40,235 bases of DNA from Propionibacteriaceae bacterium (lineage in GTDB: Bacteria > Actinomycetota > Actinomycetes > Propionibacteriales > Propionibacteriaceae). The stretch lies in NCBI GenBank assembly GCA_031285505.1, contig JAITVZ010000003.1:1-40235 (forward strand). Reading direction: 5' to 3'. The position numbers and the translations under genes were made by a program. Shown one piece after another: positions 15,522 through 24,609 of the stretch (position 1 is its first letter; each line of letters opens with the position of its first letter). Below the pieces are notes generated by a model. The model was not told the DNA's origin, ran no database searches, and worked only from the letters and a program-made list of their open reading frames with translations.

Positions 15522-18053
15522 TCAGAGAATTCCACGACGTTGCATCCAGCGATAAGCCAACCAGCCCAGCGGCACGCGCAACCAGTAGGTCATCAGGCGG
15601 AAGAGCAGGACGATCGAGGCGGCGACACCGGCATTGATGCCCAGGGTCACCAGGGTGGCTGACTCGGTCACCTCAATGGTGCCCATGCCACCGGGTGTGG
15701 GGATGATCGACCCGGCCGACGTGCCGATCAGATAGGTCAAGGCCACACCCCAATAGGAGGCGCTCCAGCCGAAGGCGAAGACCGCCCATTGGAAAGCGGT
15801 GATATAGGAACAGATGGCGATGATTTGGCCGGCCACGCCCAGCAACAGGCGCAGCGGCGACGAGAAGAGATCGACCAAACGGGGCCAGGTCTGGCGCAAC
15901 AGGGGCTCGATGCGCCGAAACACCCAGGCGCGACTGCGGGGCAGCGCCAGGACGACCGCCGCTGCCGCCACCACCAAGCCGATGGCCACCAACACCCCCG
16001 GAGTGACCTCGAAAGCGGTCAGCGATGCTCCGGTGGCCACCGTCAGGACGACCATCGCCACCAGGACGGTGATGATATTGGTGACCTGGGCCAAGGCGGC
16101 GGTGGCGGCTGCCACTGGCATCGGCACGCGCCGTCTGGTCATTAAGCGGGTGTTGACAGCGGCTGGACCCAAACCAGCCGGAGCGGCCAAGGCGATGAAA
16201 CCAGCGGCCAGCTGACCGATGAAGGCCTGCCAGAACGGCAACTTGACCGGTGCGAACGCCACCAGGGTCAAAGCCATGCCGCCTGATCCGACCAGACCGA
16301 CAATGAAGGCCGCCACTGCCCAACGCCAATCCGAAGCCCGCAACGCCTCGACCACCGCTGGCAGGTTGAAGGAGGTCAGGATGATGATGATGGCCATGGC
16401 CACCAGCACCCCCATGACGATGTTGCGGGCGCCGATCCGGGTTATCTGTTCCGGCTCAATCACCGCATCGGGGTTGCCCTTGCCCAAAACCACCCGCAAC
16501 TGGGCCAACTCGGCCTTGACATTACTGAAACGCTCCCTGCTGCGTCGGGGCAGGGCGGCGGCTTGCATCAGTGGCCCGAGATCAGCCAACTCGCTGGCGT
16601 TCATATGGCGCCGGGCCACAGCGATGGCCCGCTCCTGACCGACCGCCAACACCGTCAAAGCCAGCAACTGGGCCAAGTCGATGCGTTTGGCCAAGGCGGC
16701 CGAGGCCAAATCACCGGTCTCCCAACCGTAAAGATTAATCGTCGCTGGACCGGCCGCCTGGGTCGGAGCCGGGGTGACCATGACGCAATCGGCGGTCAAC
16801 GAGCGGTGCGTCACGCCACAACGGTGGGCTTTGAGCAGTTGGCGCCAGATCTGGTCGATGATGTCGTCGCTGATCTCGTCAGACGCCATGGTCGACAGCG
16901 GACGTGCCGGTGATGACGCTTGGCGGATGATCAACATCGAATCGTCTGCCTCGGCCACGGCCAGCACCGCCGGGGTTTCGACTCCAGCTGAACGAACGGC
17001 GTAGGACAGGAGGGCGGTGCGCTCGGCAGTCTCGCGCAAGGACATGGTGGTCCGCCCGGTGATCGCCCGCGACCGCAGATAACGCCAGGTCCGGTTGATG
17101 ACACCCAGAACGTGGCGATCACCGTCCAGCACGATGACGTTATAGGTCTTGCCGACGGCTGTGCGCATGACATAAAGCCGATGTTCCAAGAAGAATTGGG
17201 GTTGCAACCAGCCACTCTTACTGCTGGTTTGCCCGCCAGCTGTGACCTGATCACCATCGACTCGATCAAGCACCACCGGCGCGAAGCCAGCCCGCCGAAT
17301 GCCCTCGATCAATGACTGGCCGTAAGCCCGCTGCGAGGCCACTCCGAAGCCGTAACGGGCGACATCACCCATCATCCGTCCGGCCAAGAGGGCGATGACC
17401 ATGCCCGGCAGCGACGCCGACGAGGTGACCACCGTCACCACCACTGCCACCCACAACAGATGCCACGACCAGGCCACCGAACGGCGCTTGGCCGGAGTGC
17501 CGACTGCAGTCAAACCAGCGGTGATCGCCGCCACCCAGGTGGGTATGGTCAAGGTGTCAAGGCCGACCAAGCGCACCGACAGACCCTCGATCAAAGCGTC
17601 GATACTGCTGGCGCGAATGATCAACACACTGATGATGGCCGCAATGATGCCGCCGAGGGCACTGAGCAGGCCTTGCAAAGCGACCATCGGCCGTCGTCTG
17701 GTCAACAAATCGATGCCGACCGCCAGCAGTGGGAACACGATCACCACGGTGTCGAGTACCGTCACTGGCACGAATAGGACCCGCTGGAGCAGAGCGGCGA
17801 AGGAGCGGACATCGGCGGCCATGCCTTCGGCGGTGTTGTGGGCGTAGACCACCAGCAGACAGACGACGATGATGCCCAAGCCGTTGAGGACCACCCCGAG
17901 CAGATCTGAGGGGTTGCGCAGGCGATTGGTCGGCTGGTCCTTGACGCCGACCATCCAGTTGTTGGAGGCCACTTTGCCGCTGGGAAAGCGCGATGGTTCG
18001 ACGCCCGCCACGGGCGCCGCTGCTGGCTTGGCGCTGCGGCCCGGGCCTCGCAT
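15522..18053 (-). CDS. Flippase-like (LPG synthase TM domain, UPF0104) protein with central pseudokinase-like domain
   Basis: The protein is 843 residues from ATG 18053; an upstream GTG at 18092 would overlap the TetR gene. The N-terminal ~250 residues hold several membrane helices. A central cytosolic domain (about 260-540) looks like a degenerate protein kinase: GVTHRSLTADCVMV near 410 sits where HRDLxxxN would be and NLYGWETGDL where DFG would be, so the catalytic Asp and the metal-binding Asp are not conserved. The C-terminal ~300 residues are the lysylphosphatidylglycerol-synthase/flippase-type membrane domain (GLGPAAVNTRLMTRR and SIIPTPGGMGTIEVTES are its signatures). No aminoacyl-transferase domain is present, so lysyl-lipid synthesis is unlikely; lipid flipping or cell-envelope transport is inferred. 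It follows the TetR gene by 7 bases and is probably co-transcribed. Confidence 0.8.
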   Translation of the reverse strand: MRGPGRSAKPAAAPVAGVEPSRFPSGKVASNNWMVGVKDQPTNRLRNPSDLLGVVLNGLGIIVVCLLVVYAHNTAEGMAADVRSFAALLQRVLFVPVTVLDTVVIVFPLLAVGIDLLTRRRPMVALQGLLSALGGIIAAIISVLIIRASSIDALIEGLSVRLVGLDTLTIPTWVAAITAGLTAVGTPAKRRSVAWSWHLLWVAVVVTVVTSSASLPGMVIALLAGRMMGDVARYGFGVASQRAYGQSLIEGIRRAGFAPVVLDRVDGDQVTAGGQTSSKSGWLQPQFFLEHRLYVMRTAVGKTYNVIVLDGDRHVLGVINRTWRYLRSRAITGRTTMSLRETAERTALLSYAVRSAGVETPAVLAVAEADDSMLIIRQASSPARPLSTMASDEISDDIIDQIWRQLLKAHRCGVTHRSLTADCVMVTPAPTQAAGPATINLYGWETGDLASAALAKRIDLAQLLALTVLAVGQERAIAVARRHMNASELADLGPLMQAAALPRRSRERFSNVKAELAQLRVVLGKGNPDAVIEPEQITRIGARNIVMGVLVAMAIIIILTSFNLPAVVEALRASDWRWAVAAFIVGLVGSGGMALTLVAFAPVKLPFWQAFIGQLAAGFIALAAPAGLGPAAVNTRLMTRRRVPMPVAAATAALAQVTNIITVLVAMVVLTVATGASLTAFEVTPGVLVAIGLVVAAAAVVLALPRSRAWVFRRIEPLLRQTWPRLVDLFSSPLRLLLGVAGQIIAICSYITAFQWAVFAFGWSASYWGVALTYLIGTSAGSIIPTPGGMGTIEVTESATLVTLGINAGVAASIVLLFRLMTYWLRVPLGWLAYRWMQRRGIL

Positions 18054-18060
18054 GGTCGGC

Positions 18061-18708
18061 CTAATTCTCTGGTGACGACCTACGGGCGTCACTCAGTTGG
18101 AAATCCTGCTCCAGATTGTGCATGCCGTTCCAGGCCAAATTGACCAAATGGGACGCCACCTCCGCCTTGCTGAAATCGGGGTTGTCCAGCCACCACTGCC
18201 CGGTCATCGCCACCAAGCCAGTCAAGGCCTGGGCCATCAGCGGCACCGCCTTCGGATCGAAGCCCCGTTCCTCGAAACGGGGAATCAGCAGGCCCTCGAC
18301 GCGGACGATGACGTCATTGAGCAGCGAGGCGAAGCCATAGCCGCCGACCTCCGACGAGTCACGCATGATGATCTGGAAGCCTTCGGGGCACGATTCGATG
18401 TAATCGAGCAAGGCCATGGTGCCCCGCTCCAGCAATTGGCGCGAATTGCCGCGAGGGCCGACCAGAGCCTGACGCAGGGCGCCGAGCAGGGTGTTGACCT
18501 CACGATCGACCACCACCGCGTAGAGCCCCTCTTTGCCACCGAAATGCTCATAGATGACCGGCTTGGACACGCCGGCCCGAGCGGCGATCTCCTCGATCGA
18601 GCTGCCGTCGAAGCCTTTTTCGGCAAAGGTGGCGCGCGCCACGCCAATCAATTGGTCGCGACGTTCAGCTGCCGTCATCCGTCGGCGAAGGTTCCCTGTG
18701 TCAGCCAT
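18061..18708 (-). CDS. TetR family transcriptional regulator
   Basis: The 215-residue protein has a classical N-terminal TetR helix-turn-helix (about residues 12-58): MTAAERRDQLIGVARATFAEKGFDGSSIEEIAARAGVSKPVIYEHFGGKEGLY, quoted here only by its key segments IEEIAARAGVSKP and IYEHFGGKEGLY. The C-terminal domain (about 60-200) would bind a ligand; it contains QWWLDNP. The start is ATG 18708 or the GTG immediately before it (18711). A palindrome just upstream (18715-18728) is a candidate operator, fitting autoregulation. It lies between the ABC export cluster and the flippase-like gene, all on one strand, so it may control either or both. The ligand is unknown. Confidence 0.92.
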   Translation of the reverse strand: MADTGNLRRRMTAAERRDQLIGVARATFAEKGFDGSSIEEIAARAGVSKPVIYEHFGGKEGLYAVVVDREVNTLLGALRQALVGPRGNSRQLLERGTMALLDYIESCPEGFQIIMRDSSEVGGYGFASLLNDVIVRVEGLLIPRFEERGFDPKAVPLMAQALTGLVAMTGQWWLDNPDFSKAEVASHLVNLAWNGMHNLEQDFQLSDARRSSPEN

Positions 18709-18778
18709 CACCGTCTAGTTTGGACCAGTCAGCCATCAGCCGCAATCGTGACGCGGCCATCTTGGACACTAGCCGGTG
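18709..18778 (-). promoter_or_regulatory. Palindromes upstream of tetR: candidate operator
   Basis: CTAGTTTGGACCAG at 18715-18728 is an imperfect palindrome (CT-GT-N4-AC-AG conserved in both halves). It is nested in a wider inverted repeat, CACCGTCTAGT (18709-18719) against ACTAGCCGGTG (18768-18778), matching at 10 of 11 positions. The left part abuts the tetR start codon, where autoregulatory TetR sites commonly lie; the right part overlaps the lipoprotein stop. Confidence 0.4.
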
Positions 18779-19767
18779 GCGTCATCGGCCGGTAAGACGC
18801 TGACGTCACCCCCAGCGGTTTCGGTCAAGCCGAGGTTGGAGAAGTAATCGTTCATGGCGGCGTAAAGCACCTCGATCAACGCGTTGTACTTGGCTTCCAG
18901 CTCTTGCTGCTGCGGGGTCAGACTGGGGGTGACCGTCGAATCGCCGGTCGGATAGACGGCGCTGGTGTCGATGTCAATGGCCGGCGCGGTGTAGACGAGT
19001 TCCGCCGGTGGCTCGCCGCCTTCGGGATGATCGGTGTACCACTGATTGGCGGCATTGGCTGCGTCGGGGTCGAAGTTGGGGCAGTCGACCAACAGTTGTT
19101 GGAGCGCCACCGGATCGGTGGTGATTGGCAGGGTGATCATCGGATAGGCCGAGAAATCAGACAGGTCGGTCGGCATCTGCGAGTCGGCGATATTGGGGAA
19201 GCCATGCTCGCGGGCGCAAGCCGCCCAACGGTTGTTGGCCTCGACGGCCAATTGCACTTGTTCAGCGTCCATCGGCATGTTCTCGCTGGAGAAGGCCTCT
19301 GAGAAGGAGAAGCCCGACTGATCGAGGCAGGTCGTCCAGTCAGCACTGCGATCGACACCGTCAATCTCCAGGTGGGCTGTGCCATCCATCCAGGCTTCAC
19401 TGTAAAGCCGGTCGAAGTCGGCCGCGTTCGCTTCCAAGGACCAGTCAGTGCTGCCACCGACACCGCCGATACCCTCAGCGTCGTTGTAAAGGACCTTCTC
19501 ATAGGTCTTGTCGTCGAAGCCCACTGCGGTCATCTCGCCAGCTCCATTGGCCTGAAGCTCAACTTTGATGTCGTAACCGGCCAGACAGGACTGGAAATCA
19601 GCGGCGATGGCGACCAGTTCATTGGCGGAATTGGTCGACTGCGATCCGCCGAGGGTGGGCAGATCATCCTGACTGCCACAAGCGCTGACCGTGGCGAGCA
19701 GTCCCGCCAAGGCAAGGGCGGCAACAGCTGGTCGCCAGATTGGTTTTTGGGGGGTTTGGTGCGGCAT
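18769..19767 (-). CDS. Lipoprotein of unknown function next to an ABC exporter
   Basis: The 332-residue protein begins with a lipoprotein signal: a basic start, hydrophobic core AVAALALAGLLATVSA and the lipobox cysteine at Cys30, so it should be anchored to the outer face of the membrane. The mature part has at least four further cysteines (in FQSCLAGYD, TTCLDQSG, WAACAREHGF and VDCPNFD) that could form disulfides. The WxxCxxxxGF and CLxxxGxD pattern is seen in actinobacterial lipoproteins encoded with MacB-type ABC systems. The gene follows the permease gene by 52 bases on the same strand. It may be a partner or substrate-capture part of the exporter; that is inference. GGAG precedes the ATG (AAAGGAGCCAC). 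Confidence 0.85.
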   Translation of the reverse strand: MPHQTPQKPIWRPAVAALALAGLLATVSACGSQDDLPTLGGSQSTNSANELVAIAADFQSCLAGYDIKVELQANGAGEMTAVGFDDKTYEKVLYNDAEGIGGVGGSTDWSLEANAADFDRLYSEAWMDGTAHLEIDGVDRSADWTTCLDQSGFSFSEAFSSENMPMDAEQVQLAVEANNRWAACAREHGFPNIADSQMPTDLSDFSAYPMITLPITTDPVALQQLLVDCPNFDPDAANAANQWYTDHPEGGEPPAELVYTAPAIDIDTSAVYPTGDSTVTPSLTPQQQELEAKYNALIEVLYAAMNDYFSNLGLTETAGGDVSVLPADDATG

Positions 19768-19819
19768 TGTGGCTCCTTTGTTGCCGTGCTGAACAGGGGA
19801 ACAGGGGGTTGTTGATTGA

Positions 19820-21028
19820 TCAGGTCGCTCGCAGCGTGACGGTCGGCGATTGCCGGGCCGCCTTGATTGATGGATAAAGACCGGCCAGGGCGCCGATGAT
19901 CACGGCGATGACTGGACCACCGATCAACACCCAGACCGGCACGGCAAAGGCCATTCCCAGGTAAGCCGTGAAAAAGAAGACGGCGTAAGCGCCCAGGGCC
20001 ACGCCGATCAGGCCACCGAACAGGCCGATGACGGCGGCTTCAAGGACGAATTGCAAACCGACTTGACCAGTGCGTGCCCCCAAGGCCCGGCGCAAACCGA
20101 TCTCACCGCGCCGTTCCATCACCGAGACGACCATGGTGTTGGCGATGCCGATGCCGCCGACCAACAAGGCGATGCCGCCCAGGGCCAAGGCCAGCTGGGC
20201 GAACATGTCGAGCACGTAGTTTTGCATGTTGCCGTATTGAGTTGGCGCCGTCACCTCGACCCCGGACGGGTTTGCCGGATTGGCAGTGGACGCCAAGACG
20301 GAGCGGACTGCACCGACTTTGCCCGGCTGGGCGTTGACCAGGATGGTCGAGATGGCTTGATCCGGCCACAAGCGCTCGGCCCCGCCCGGGGCCAGAAAAG
20401 CGGCGGCGTCATATTGGGCGGCGAAACCCGGCATCGGGCCGATCACACCGACGACTGCCCACCAAGCACCGCCGATCCAGATGCGTTGGCCCAGCTCCGC
20501 CCCCAAATAAAGGGCGGCCGTCTGGCCAAGCACCACCGTTGGGAATTCGCCAGAGACCTCATCGAACCACTTCCCGGAGGTCATGCTGGTCGACAAAGTT
20601 GCCACCGGATCGCCATCGGCCACCACCGCGGTGATGCCCTTGGATTCTTGGGCCGGCACCAGGTCCGAGCGATAGACCATGACATTGTCCAGCTGATGCA
20701 AGGCCACCGACGACTTGACCGACCAGATACGGGCGATCATCGCCGGCGCCGATTCCGGCAAAGGAGTGACAGCGCCGGATTGGCGATCAGTCGCCGGTGA
20801 GGCCAGCAGCATATTGGCTCCCCAAGCCTCAAATTCACGCTGCGACTCCTGCTGGAAGGAGGCCGGGATGCCGAGCATGGCCACCAGAGCGGCGATGCCG
20901 ATGGCGATGCCCAAGGCTGACAGCACCGCCCGCAACGGGCGGCCCCGCGGCCCGAGGGTGGCGGTGAACAAAGTGTCGCGCAGCGACAGGTGGACACGAC
21001 GGCGACGGGTCGGTGATGTTTTGCTCAT
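19820..21028 (-). CDS. ABC transporter permease, MacB/FtsX type
   Basis: At 402 residues it has the MacB plan: an N-terminal membrane helix (about 35-55, RAVLSALGIAIGIAALVAML), a large extracytoplasmic MacB_PCD domain (about 60-275), then three C-terminal helices of the FtsX domain with IGIANTMVVSVMERRGEIGLRRALGA as the coupling signature (cited in two parts: NTMVVSVMERR and GEIGLRRALGA). Such permeases work mechanically with an ATPase and an adaptor to move peptides, lipoproteins or drugs from the outer membrane face. Its ATG overlaps the ATPase stop by 4 bases (21025-21028), so the two are translationally coupled. Confidence 0.94.
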   Translation of the reverse strand: MSKTSPTRRRRVHLSLRDTLFTATLGPRGRPLRAVLSALGIAIGIAALVAMLGIPASFQQESQREFEAWGANMLLASPATDRQSGAVTPLPESAPAMIARIWSVKSSVALHQLDNVMVYRSDLVPAQESKGITAVVADGDPVATLSTSMTSGKWFDEVSGEFPTVVLGQTAALYLGAELGQRIWIGGAWWAVVGVIGPMPGFAAQYDAAAFLAPGGAERLWPDQAISTILVNAQPGKVGAVRSVLASTANPANPSGVEVTAPTQYGNMQNYVLDMFAQLALALGGIALLVGGIGIANTMVVSVMERRGEIGLRRALGARTGQVGLQFVLEAAVIGLFGGLIGVALGAYAVFFFTAYLGMAFAVPVWVLIGGPVIAVIIGALAGLYPSIKAARQSPTVTLRAT

Positions 21029-22248
21029 CGGCCCTCCCAGTGGCTATCCCCGGACGAGGACGACGCATCCGACCAGCCCGGCAGGTTCACTCGACGCTCA
21101 TCGCCGACGATGGCCCCATCCAACAAGGAGATTTGCCGGCGGAAACCAGCTGCCAGGCCAAGGTCATGGGTGATGACCACCACGGCCGTGCCGTCACGGG
21201 CCACTGATTGGAGGTAATCGACGACCATATGCCCGGCGGCTTGATCGAGCGCTCCGGTCGGCTCGTCGGCGAAGAGCAGTTGCGGGCCGCCGGCAATCGC
21301 TCGTGCCAGGGCCACCCGCTGTTGCTCACCACCGGACAGTTCCCCCGGCCGGTGCTTGGCCCGCCGTCCCAGACCGACCCGCTCCAACGCCTCCATCGCC
21401 AACTGACGACGACGGCGCGGCTTCCAACCGCGATAGAGCAGGCCCTCGGCCACATTCTCAACGGCGGTCAGGGTCGGCAGCAGGTAGAACTGTTGGAAGA
21501 CGAAGCCGATCAACTCAGCGCGCATCGCCGCCCGATCAGCTTCACTCAGGCTGGCGACATCGACGCCATCGATGAAGACCTGCCCCTCACTGGGCAGGTC
21601 GAGGGTGCCCATGATCGACAACATCGTGGTCTTGCCCGAACCAGACGGGCCAACGACCGCCAAGTCGGCGCCGGCCTCGATCTCCAGATTGACATCGTGC
21701 AAGACGGTCAACGGCGGACTGACTGGATAGGTCTTGGAGACGTCAGCCAAGCGCAACAAGACAGAGCCAGCCGGCGGTGGGGATGGCTGGGGCAGATCGA
21801 TTGGATGGCTGCCTTGGGGCTGCTGGCCGAGAATTGGCGCGATGACTGCGGCATCGGCGGTCGTGGCATCGGCGGTCGAGCTTGTGAGAGCGGCATCAGC
21901 CGGACCTGTGACAACTAGTGGCGGCTCGACCGGCAGCCAGTCTGTTCGCTCGACAACGGGCGGGGCAATGGCGTCACGGTCATTGATGCGACGAGCCTCA
22001 CTGTCGCGCCGATCGCGAGTGACTGGCCGGCCCTCCCCACGGCGCGGCATCGACTGCCACTGCGCCGGCTCGGATGACGAGGCCAAAGCCGCTTGATTGG
22101 CCAAAGCCCACTGGTGAGCCCGGGCGCGCATGGCTTGGCGTTGCTCGGCCAGTTGGGCAGCCTCAGCTGACCGTTCACGATCGCCGACCGGTGCCGACGG
22201 TCGGATTGGCTTTTTCAGCGGGCGGCCCAGCGGACTGATCAGACTCAT
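21025..22248 (-). CDS. ABC transporter ATP-binding protein, MacB/LolD type, with long N-terminal extension
   Basis: The ATPase core runs from about residue 163 to 390 and has all motifs: Walker A GPSGSGKT (200-207), Q-loop [10 protein letters not shown], signature [14 protein letters not shown], Walker [13 protein letters not shown] and the switch His in VVITHD. It is the LolD/MacB-type domain that energises the permease encoded next. The first ~162 residues are unusual: a basic, Ala/Gln-rich helical part (to about 55) and then an Arg- and Pro-rich, probably disordered stretch. Most relatives are only about 225-260 residues. The start ATG 22248 overlaps the adaptor stop by 4 bases, supporting the long form, although an internal start cannot be excluded. 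Confidence 0.92.
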   Translation of the reverse strand: MSLISPLGRPLKKPIRPSAPVGDRERSAEAAQLAEQRQAMRARAHQWALANQAALASSSEPAQWQSMPRRGEGRPVTRDRRDSEARRINDRDAIAPPVVERTDWLPVEPPLVVTGPADAALTSSTADATTADAAVIAPILGQQPQGSHPIDLPQPSPPPAGSVLLRLADVSKTYPVSPPLTVLHDVNLEIEAGADLAVVGPSGSGKTTMLSIMGTLDLPSEGQVFIDGVDVASLSEADRAAMRAELIGFVFQQFYLLPTLTAVENVAEGLLYRGWKPRRRRQLAMEALERVGLGRRAKHRPGELSGGEQQRVALARAIAGGPQLLFADEPTGALDQAAGHMVVDYLQSVARDGTAVVVITHDLGLAAGFRRQISLLDGAIVGDERRVNLPGWSDASSSSGDSHWEGR

Positions 22249-23726
22249 GGAACGATCACTTCGTCGCCTTGCTTCAGCTGATCCGATTTGACCTGGACCC
22301 GGGTGTCAGCCACCAGTCCAACCTCGACCCCGACCAAGCTGCCATCGGGACGCTGCACGCAGTATCCCCCCTCAGACAGAGCCATCAGGGCTGTCACGGG
22401 CACCACCAAGGTGTCTTCGGCGGTGTCCTGGACGAAGGTGACGCTGACGGCACTGACACCGACAGCTGCGGCCGCGGCTTGATCGGCCAAATCTATGCGG
22501 GCGGTCGCCGGGGTGATCATGCCCGTGCTGGGGTCGGTCTTCGAGTCAGTGATGTCGCCGACGGTGCCTTCCAGGGTCGACCCGTCGGACAGCGTCAACT
22601 CAGCGACTGTGCCAGTGGCCAACAAGGCTCGCTGCGCGTCAGTCAGCTCCACCTTGCCGTAGAGCAAAGTGCGTGTCCAAGCCAGGACTGGGCCATCGGC
22701 GGCCACACCCAACTTGGCGGTGACGGAGTCGACTCGAATCTCCTTTTCAGGCACCACCAGGATGAACTGGGTGGCCAAGGTGTTGCCGACGGCCTGGTCA
22801 TAAGCGGCTTGAGCCTGATCGACGCCTTGTTGGGCCTGATTGACGGCCTGCTGCTGGGCGCTGGTGTCGGGCGGTGACTTCAGCTCATCACGCTGGGCGA
22901 CCGCCAAATTGACGGCGTCCTGAGCCGCCTGAATGTCAGCCGCCAGGCTGTCCGGGGTGCAAGTCGGGTCAAAAGCCGGATCGTCGGCGGATGGGCAAAC
23001 CTTGCTCTTGGCGATATTCAATCGAGATTGGGCTTCATTGACCGCCGCATCGGCTTGGATCAGCTGCGATTTGGTGGCAGTGCTCTTCGAGGCGTTGGCC
23101 AGGGTAGCCTTTGCGTCGCTAAGAACGTTCTGGGCGCTGGTCAAGGCCTCTTGGGCAGCTTTGGCGTTCTGTTGCTGCTCACTGGTCAGCGGCAGCGATT
23201 GATAGCCGGCGTTGGCATAGAGAGTGGCAATGCCGTTGCTCAAGGCTTGGTCATAGGTCTGATTGCCTGCCTCGCCGGCATTGATGCCCAAGCTGATCAG
23301 AGCGTCGCGGGCCATGGCGACATCGACGCCGACTGTGCCCGGGCCGATGTTGCGCCACAGAGGGATGGCGGCTTGCAGGATGAAGACTGGCGCCCCTTCG
23401 ACCTCCATCACCACGCCACCAGCCGGGATGGTTTGTCCGACCTCCGGCAACTTGGTGACCACCCCGCCGCCACCGCCCAATGTCACCGGGTCGCCATAGC
23501 CAAGGGTGCCCGACAGCTTGAAACCAGCCACCAATGAAGTGCGCTCGACCTTGGCGGTGCGAGTTTTGATGTCGGAGCGACCATCGTCCTGACCGGCGAT
23601 GCCGTGCCAGATGGCGAAGGCGCTCAGACCAGCGATGATGGCCAAGGCGACGATGCCGACGATGATGCCGGTGCGGCGACGACGGCGCTTCAATTCGAGC
23701 GGGCCACTAGCTGTTTTGGCTGCCAT
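22245..23726 (-). CDS. Periplasmic-adaptor-like (HlyD/MFP) protein of the ABC exporter
   Basis: The 493-residue protein starts with a basic stretch (ELKRRRRR) and a membrane anchor at about 17-40. A barrel-sandwich/lipoyl-like segment (LGYGDPVTLGGGGGVVTKLPEVGQTIPAGGVVMEVEG) is present, cited by its parts LGYGDPVTLGGGGG and VGQTIPAGGVVMEVEG. A peptidoglycan-binding-like helical part follows (VDVAMARDALISLGINAG). A long Ala/Gln-rich coiled coil spans about 175-310, then beta-domains to the C-terminus ([22 protein letters not shown]). This is the adaptor that couples MacB-type transporters to the envelope. It is the first gene of the adaptor-ATPase-permease-lipoprotein set, and AGAGG lies before the ATG. 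The 106 bases upstream (23727-23832) probably hold the promoter; TAATAGGAT on the minus strand resembles a -10 region. Confidence 0.9.
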   Translation of the reverse strand: MAAKTASGPLELKRRRRRTGIIVGIVALAIIAGLSAFAIWHGIAGQDDGRSDIKTRTAKVERTSLVAGFKLSGTLGYGDPVTLGGGGGVVTKLPEVGQTIPAGGVVMEVEGAPVFILQAAIPLWRNIGPGTVGVDVAMARDALISLGINAGEAGNQTYDQALSNGIATLYANAGYQSLPLTSEQQQNAKAAQEALTSAQNVLSDAKATLANASKSTATKSQLIQADAAVNEAQSRLNIAKSKVCPSADDPAFDPTCTPDSLAADIQAAQDAVNLAVAQRDELKSPPDTSAQQQAVNQAQQGVDQAQAAYDQAVGNTLATQFILVVPEKEIRVDSVTAKLGVAADGPVLAWTRTLLYGKVELTDAQRALLATGTVAELTLSDGSTLEGTVGDITDSKTDPSTGMITPATARIDLADQAAAAAVGVSAVSVTFVQDTAEDTLVVPVTALMALSEGGYCVQRPDGSLVGVEVGLVADTRVQVKSDQLKQGDEVIVP

Positions 23727-23832
23727 TTCCTGCCTCTCGACTGCAATGTCCCCGAATAGATGGCAGCATCCTATTACACAGGCGACGGCAAACTAAACGG
23801 GATCATCTATCAGACCGAAATCACTGGCGTCT

Positions 23833-24465
23833 TCAGAAACCGACCCTACCGGCATCAGGCAGCAAAGACCTGGCCGGCTCAACATAATCACGCCAAATGA
23901 TGCGGTCATCCTCAACGACGAAAGTGGTGACTGACGCCAAAGTGCACTGTCGCCTGCGCGGATCGTGCCAGAGATGCCGGCCCTCACTGGCCAAGCGGGT
24001 CACCCAGATCGGCAGCTGATGAGAGACAATCAAGGCTTCACCACCAGCAGCTGCAGCGGCGGCTTGGCGAACGGCCGCGGCCATACGATCAGCGATGGCC
24101 CGATAGGCCTCGCCCCAACTGGGACGGAAGGGGTTGATCAAGTAACGCCAGTTCTTCGGCTGTTTGGCGGCGGCGCCAGTTGAACCCATCACCTGCCCAG
24201 CGAAGACATTGCCAGCTTCGATCACCGCATCGTCCAGTTGGACTGGCAACTCGGGGAAGAGGGCAGCGGTCGGGGCCATCGATTCGCGAGTCCGCTCCAA
24301 AGGAGAGCAACGCAAGTGCGCCAGCGGACGATCAACCATGAATTGACTGGTCATCTCGACCATCGCCAGCCCGAGCTCCGACAGATGGAAGCCCGGCAAG
24401 CGCTCATAGAGCACACCTTTGGGGTTGTCGACCTGACCATGCCGCATCAGGTGAACGATCGTCAT
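23833..24465 (-). CDS. Histidine phosphatase (phosphoglycerate-mutase-like) family protein
   Basis: This 210-residue protein has the family catalytic motif RHG at residues 8-10 (phospho-acceptor His9), the second arginine in RCSPLERTRESM, and the second histidine in LIVSHQLPI. The substrate cannot be inferred: members include phosphoglycerate mutases, cobalamin-pathway and sugar phosphatases. The LRxSP-type motif and the WRYLINPFRPSWGE insert, which may shape the active site, are seen in actinobacterial members. GGAGGG lies 9 bases before the ATG at 24465. The gene follows the bS22 gene by 42 bases in the same direction and may be co-transcribed with it. Confidence 0.9.
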   Translation of the reverse strand: MTIVHLMRHGQVDNPKGVLYERLPGFHLSELGLAMVEMTSQFMVDRPLAHLRCSPLERTRESMAPTAALFPELPVQLDDAVIEAGNVFAGQVMGSTGAAAKQPKNWRYLINPFRPSWGEAYRAIADRMAAAVRQAAAAAAGGEALIVSHQLPIWVTRLASEGRHLWHDPRRRQCTLASVTTFVVEDDRIIWRDYVEPARSLLPDAGRVGF

Positions 24466-24507
24466 CGAGTGTCCCTCCGTTTGGCCAGCCGGTCGGCAGG
24501 AAGCCGC

Positions 24508-24609
24508 TTAGCGACCAGCGCGACGTCGCTGGATGCGAGTCTTCTTCAGCAGTTTGCGGTGCTTCTTCTTGGCCATACGCTTGCGACGCTTCTTGATGAC
24601 AGAACCCAC
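24508..24609 (-). CDS. Small ribosomal protein bS22 (AURKAIP1/COX24-domain peptide, 33 residues)
   Basis: A GTG start at 24609 with a strong AAGGAG site upstream (seen on the minus strand) opens 33 codons reading [18 protein letters not shown] followed by [15 protein letters not shown]. This is nearly identical to the tiny basic actinobacterial protein annotated as an AURKAIP1/COX24 domain protein, identified as bS22 in mycobacterial ribosome structures. More than half the residues are Lys or Arg, as expected for a peptide buried in rRNA. It is too short for ordinary gene calling and would easily be missed. It precedes the histidine phosphatase gene. Confidence 0.93.
   Translation of the reverse strand: MGSVIKKRRKRMAKKKHRKLLKKTRIQRRRAGR

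Noticed and set aside
15789..18075. Several plus-strand frames opposite the flippase-like gene
   Set aside because: Repetitive Asp/His/Arg-rich products typical of antisense to Ala/Val-rich membrane proteins.
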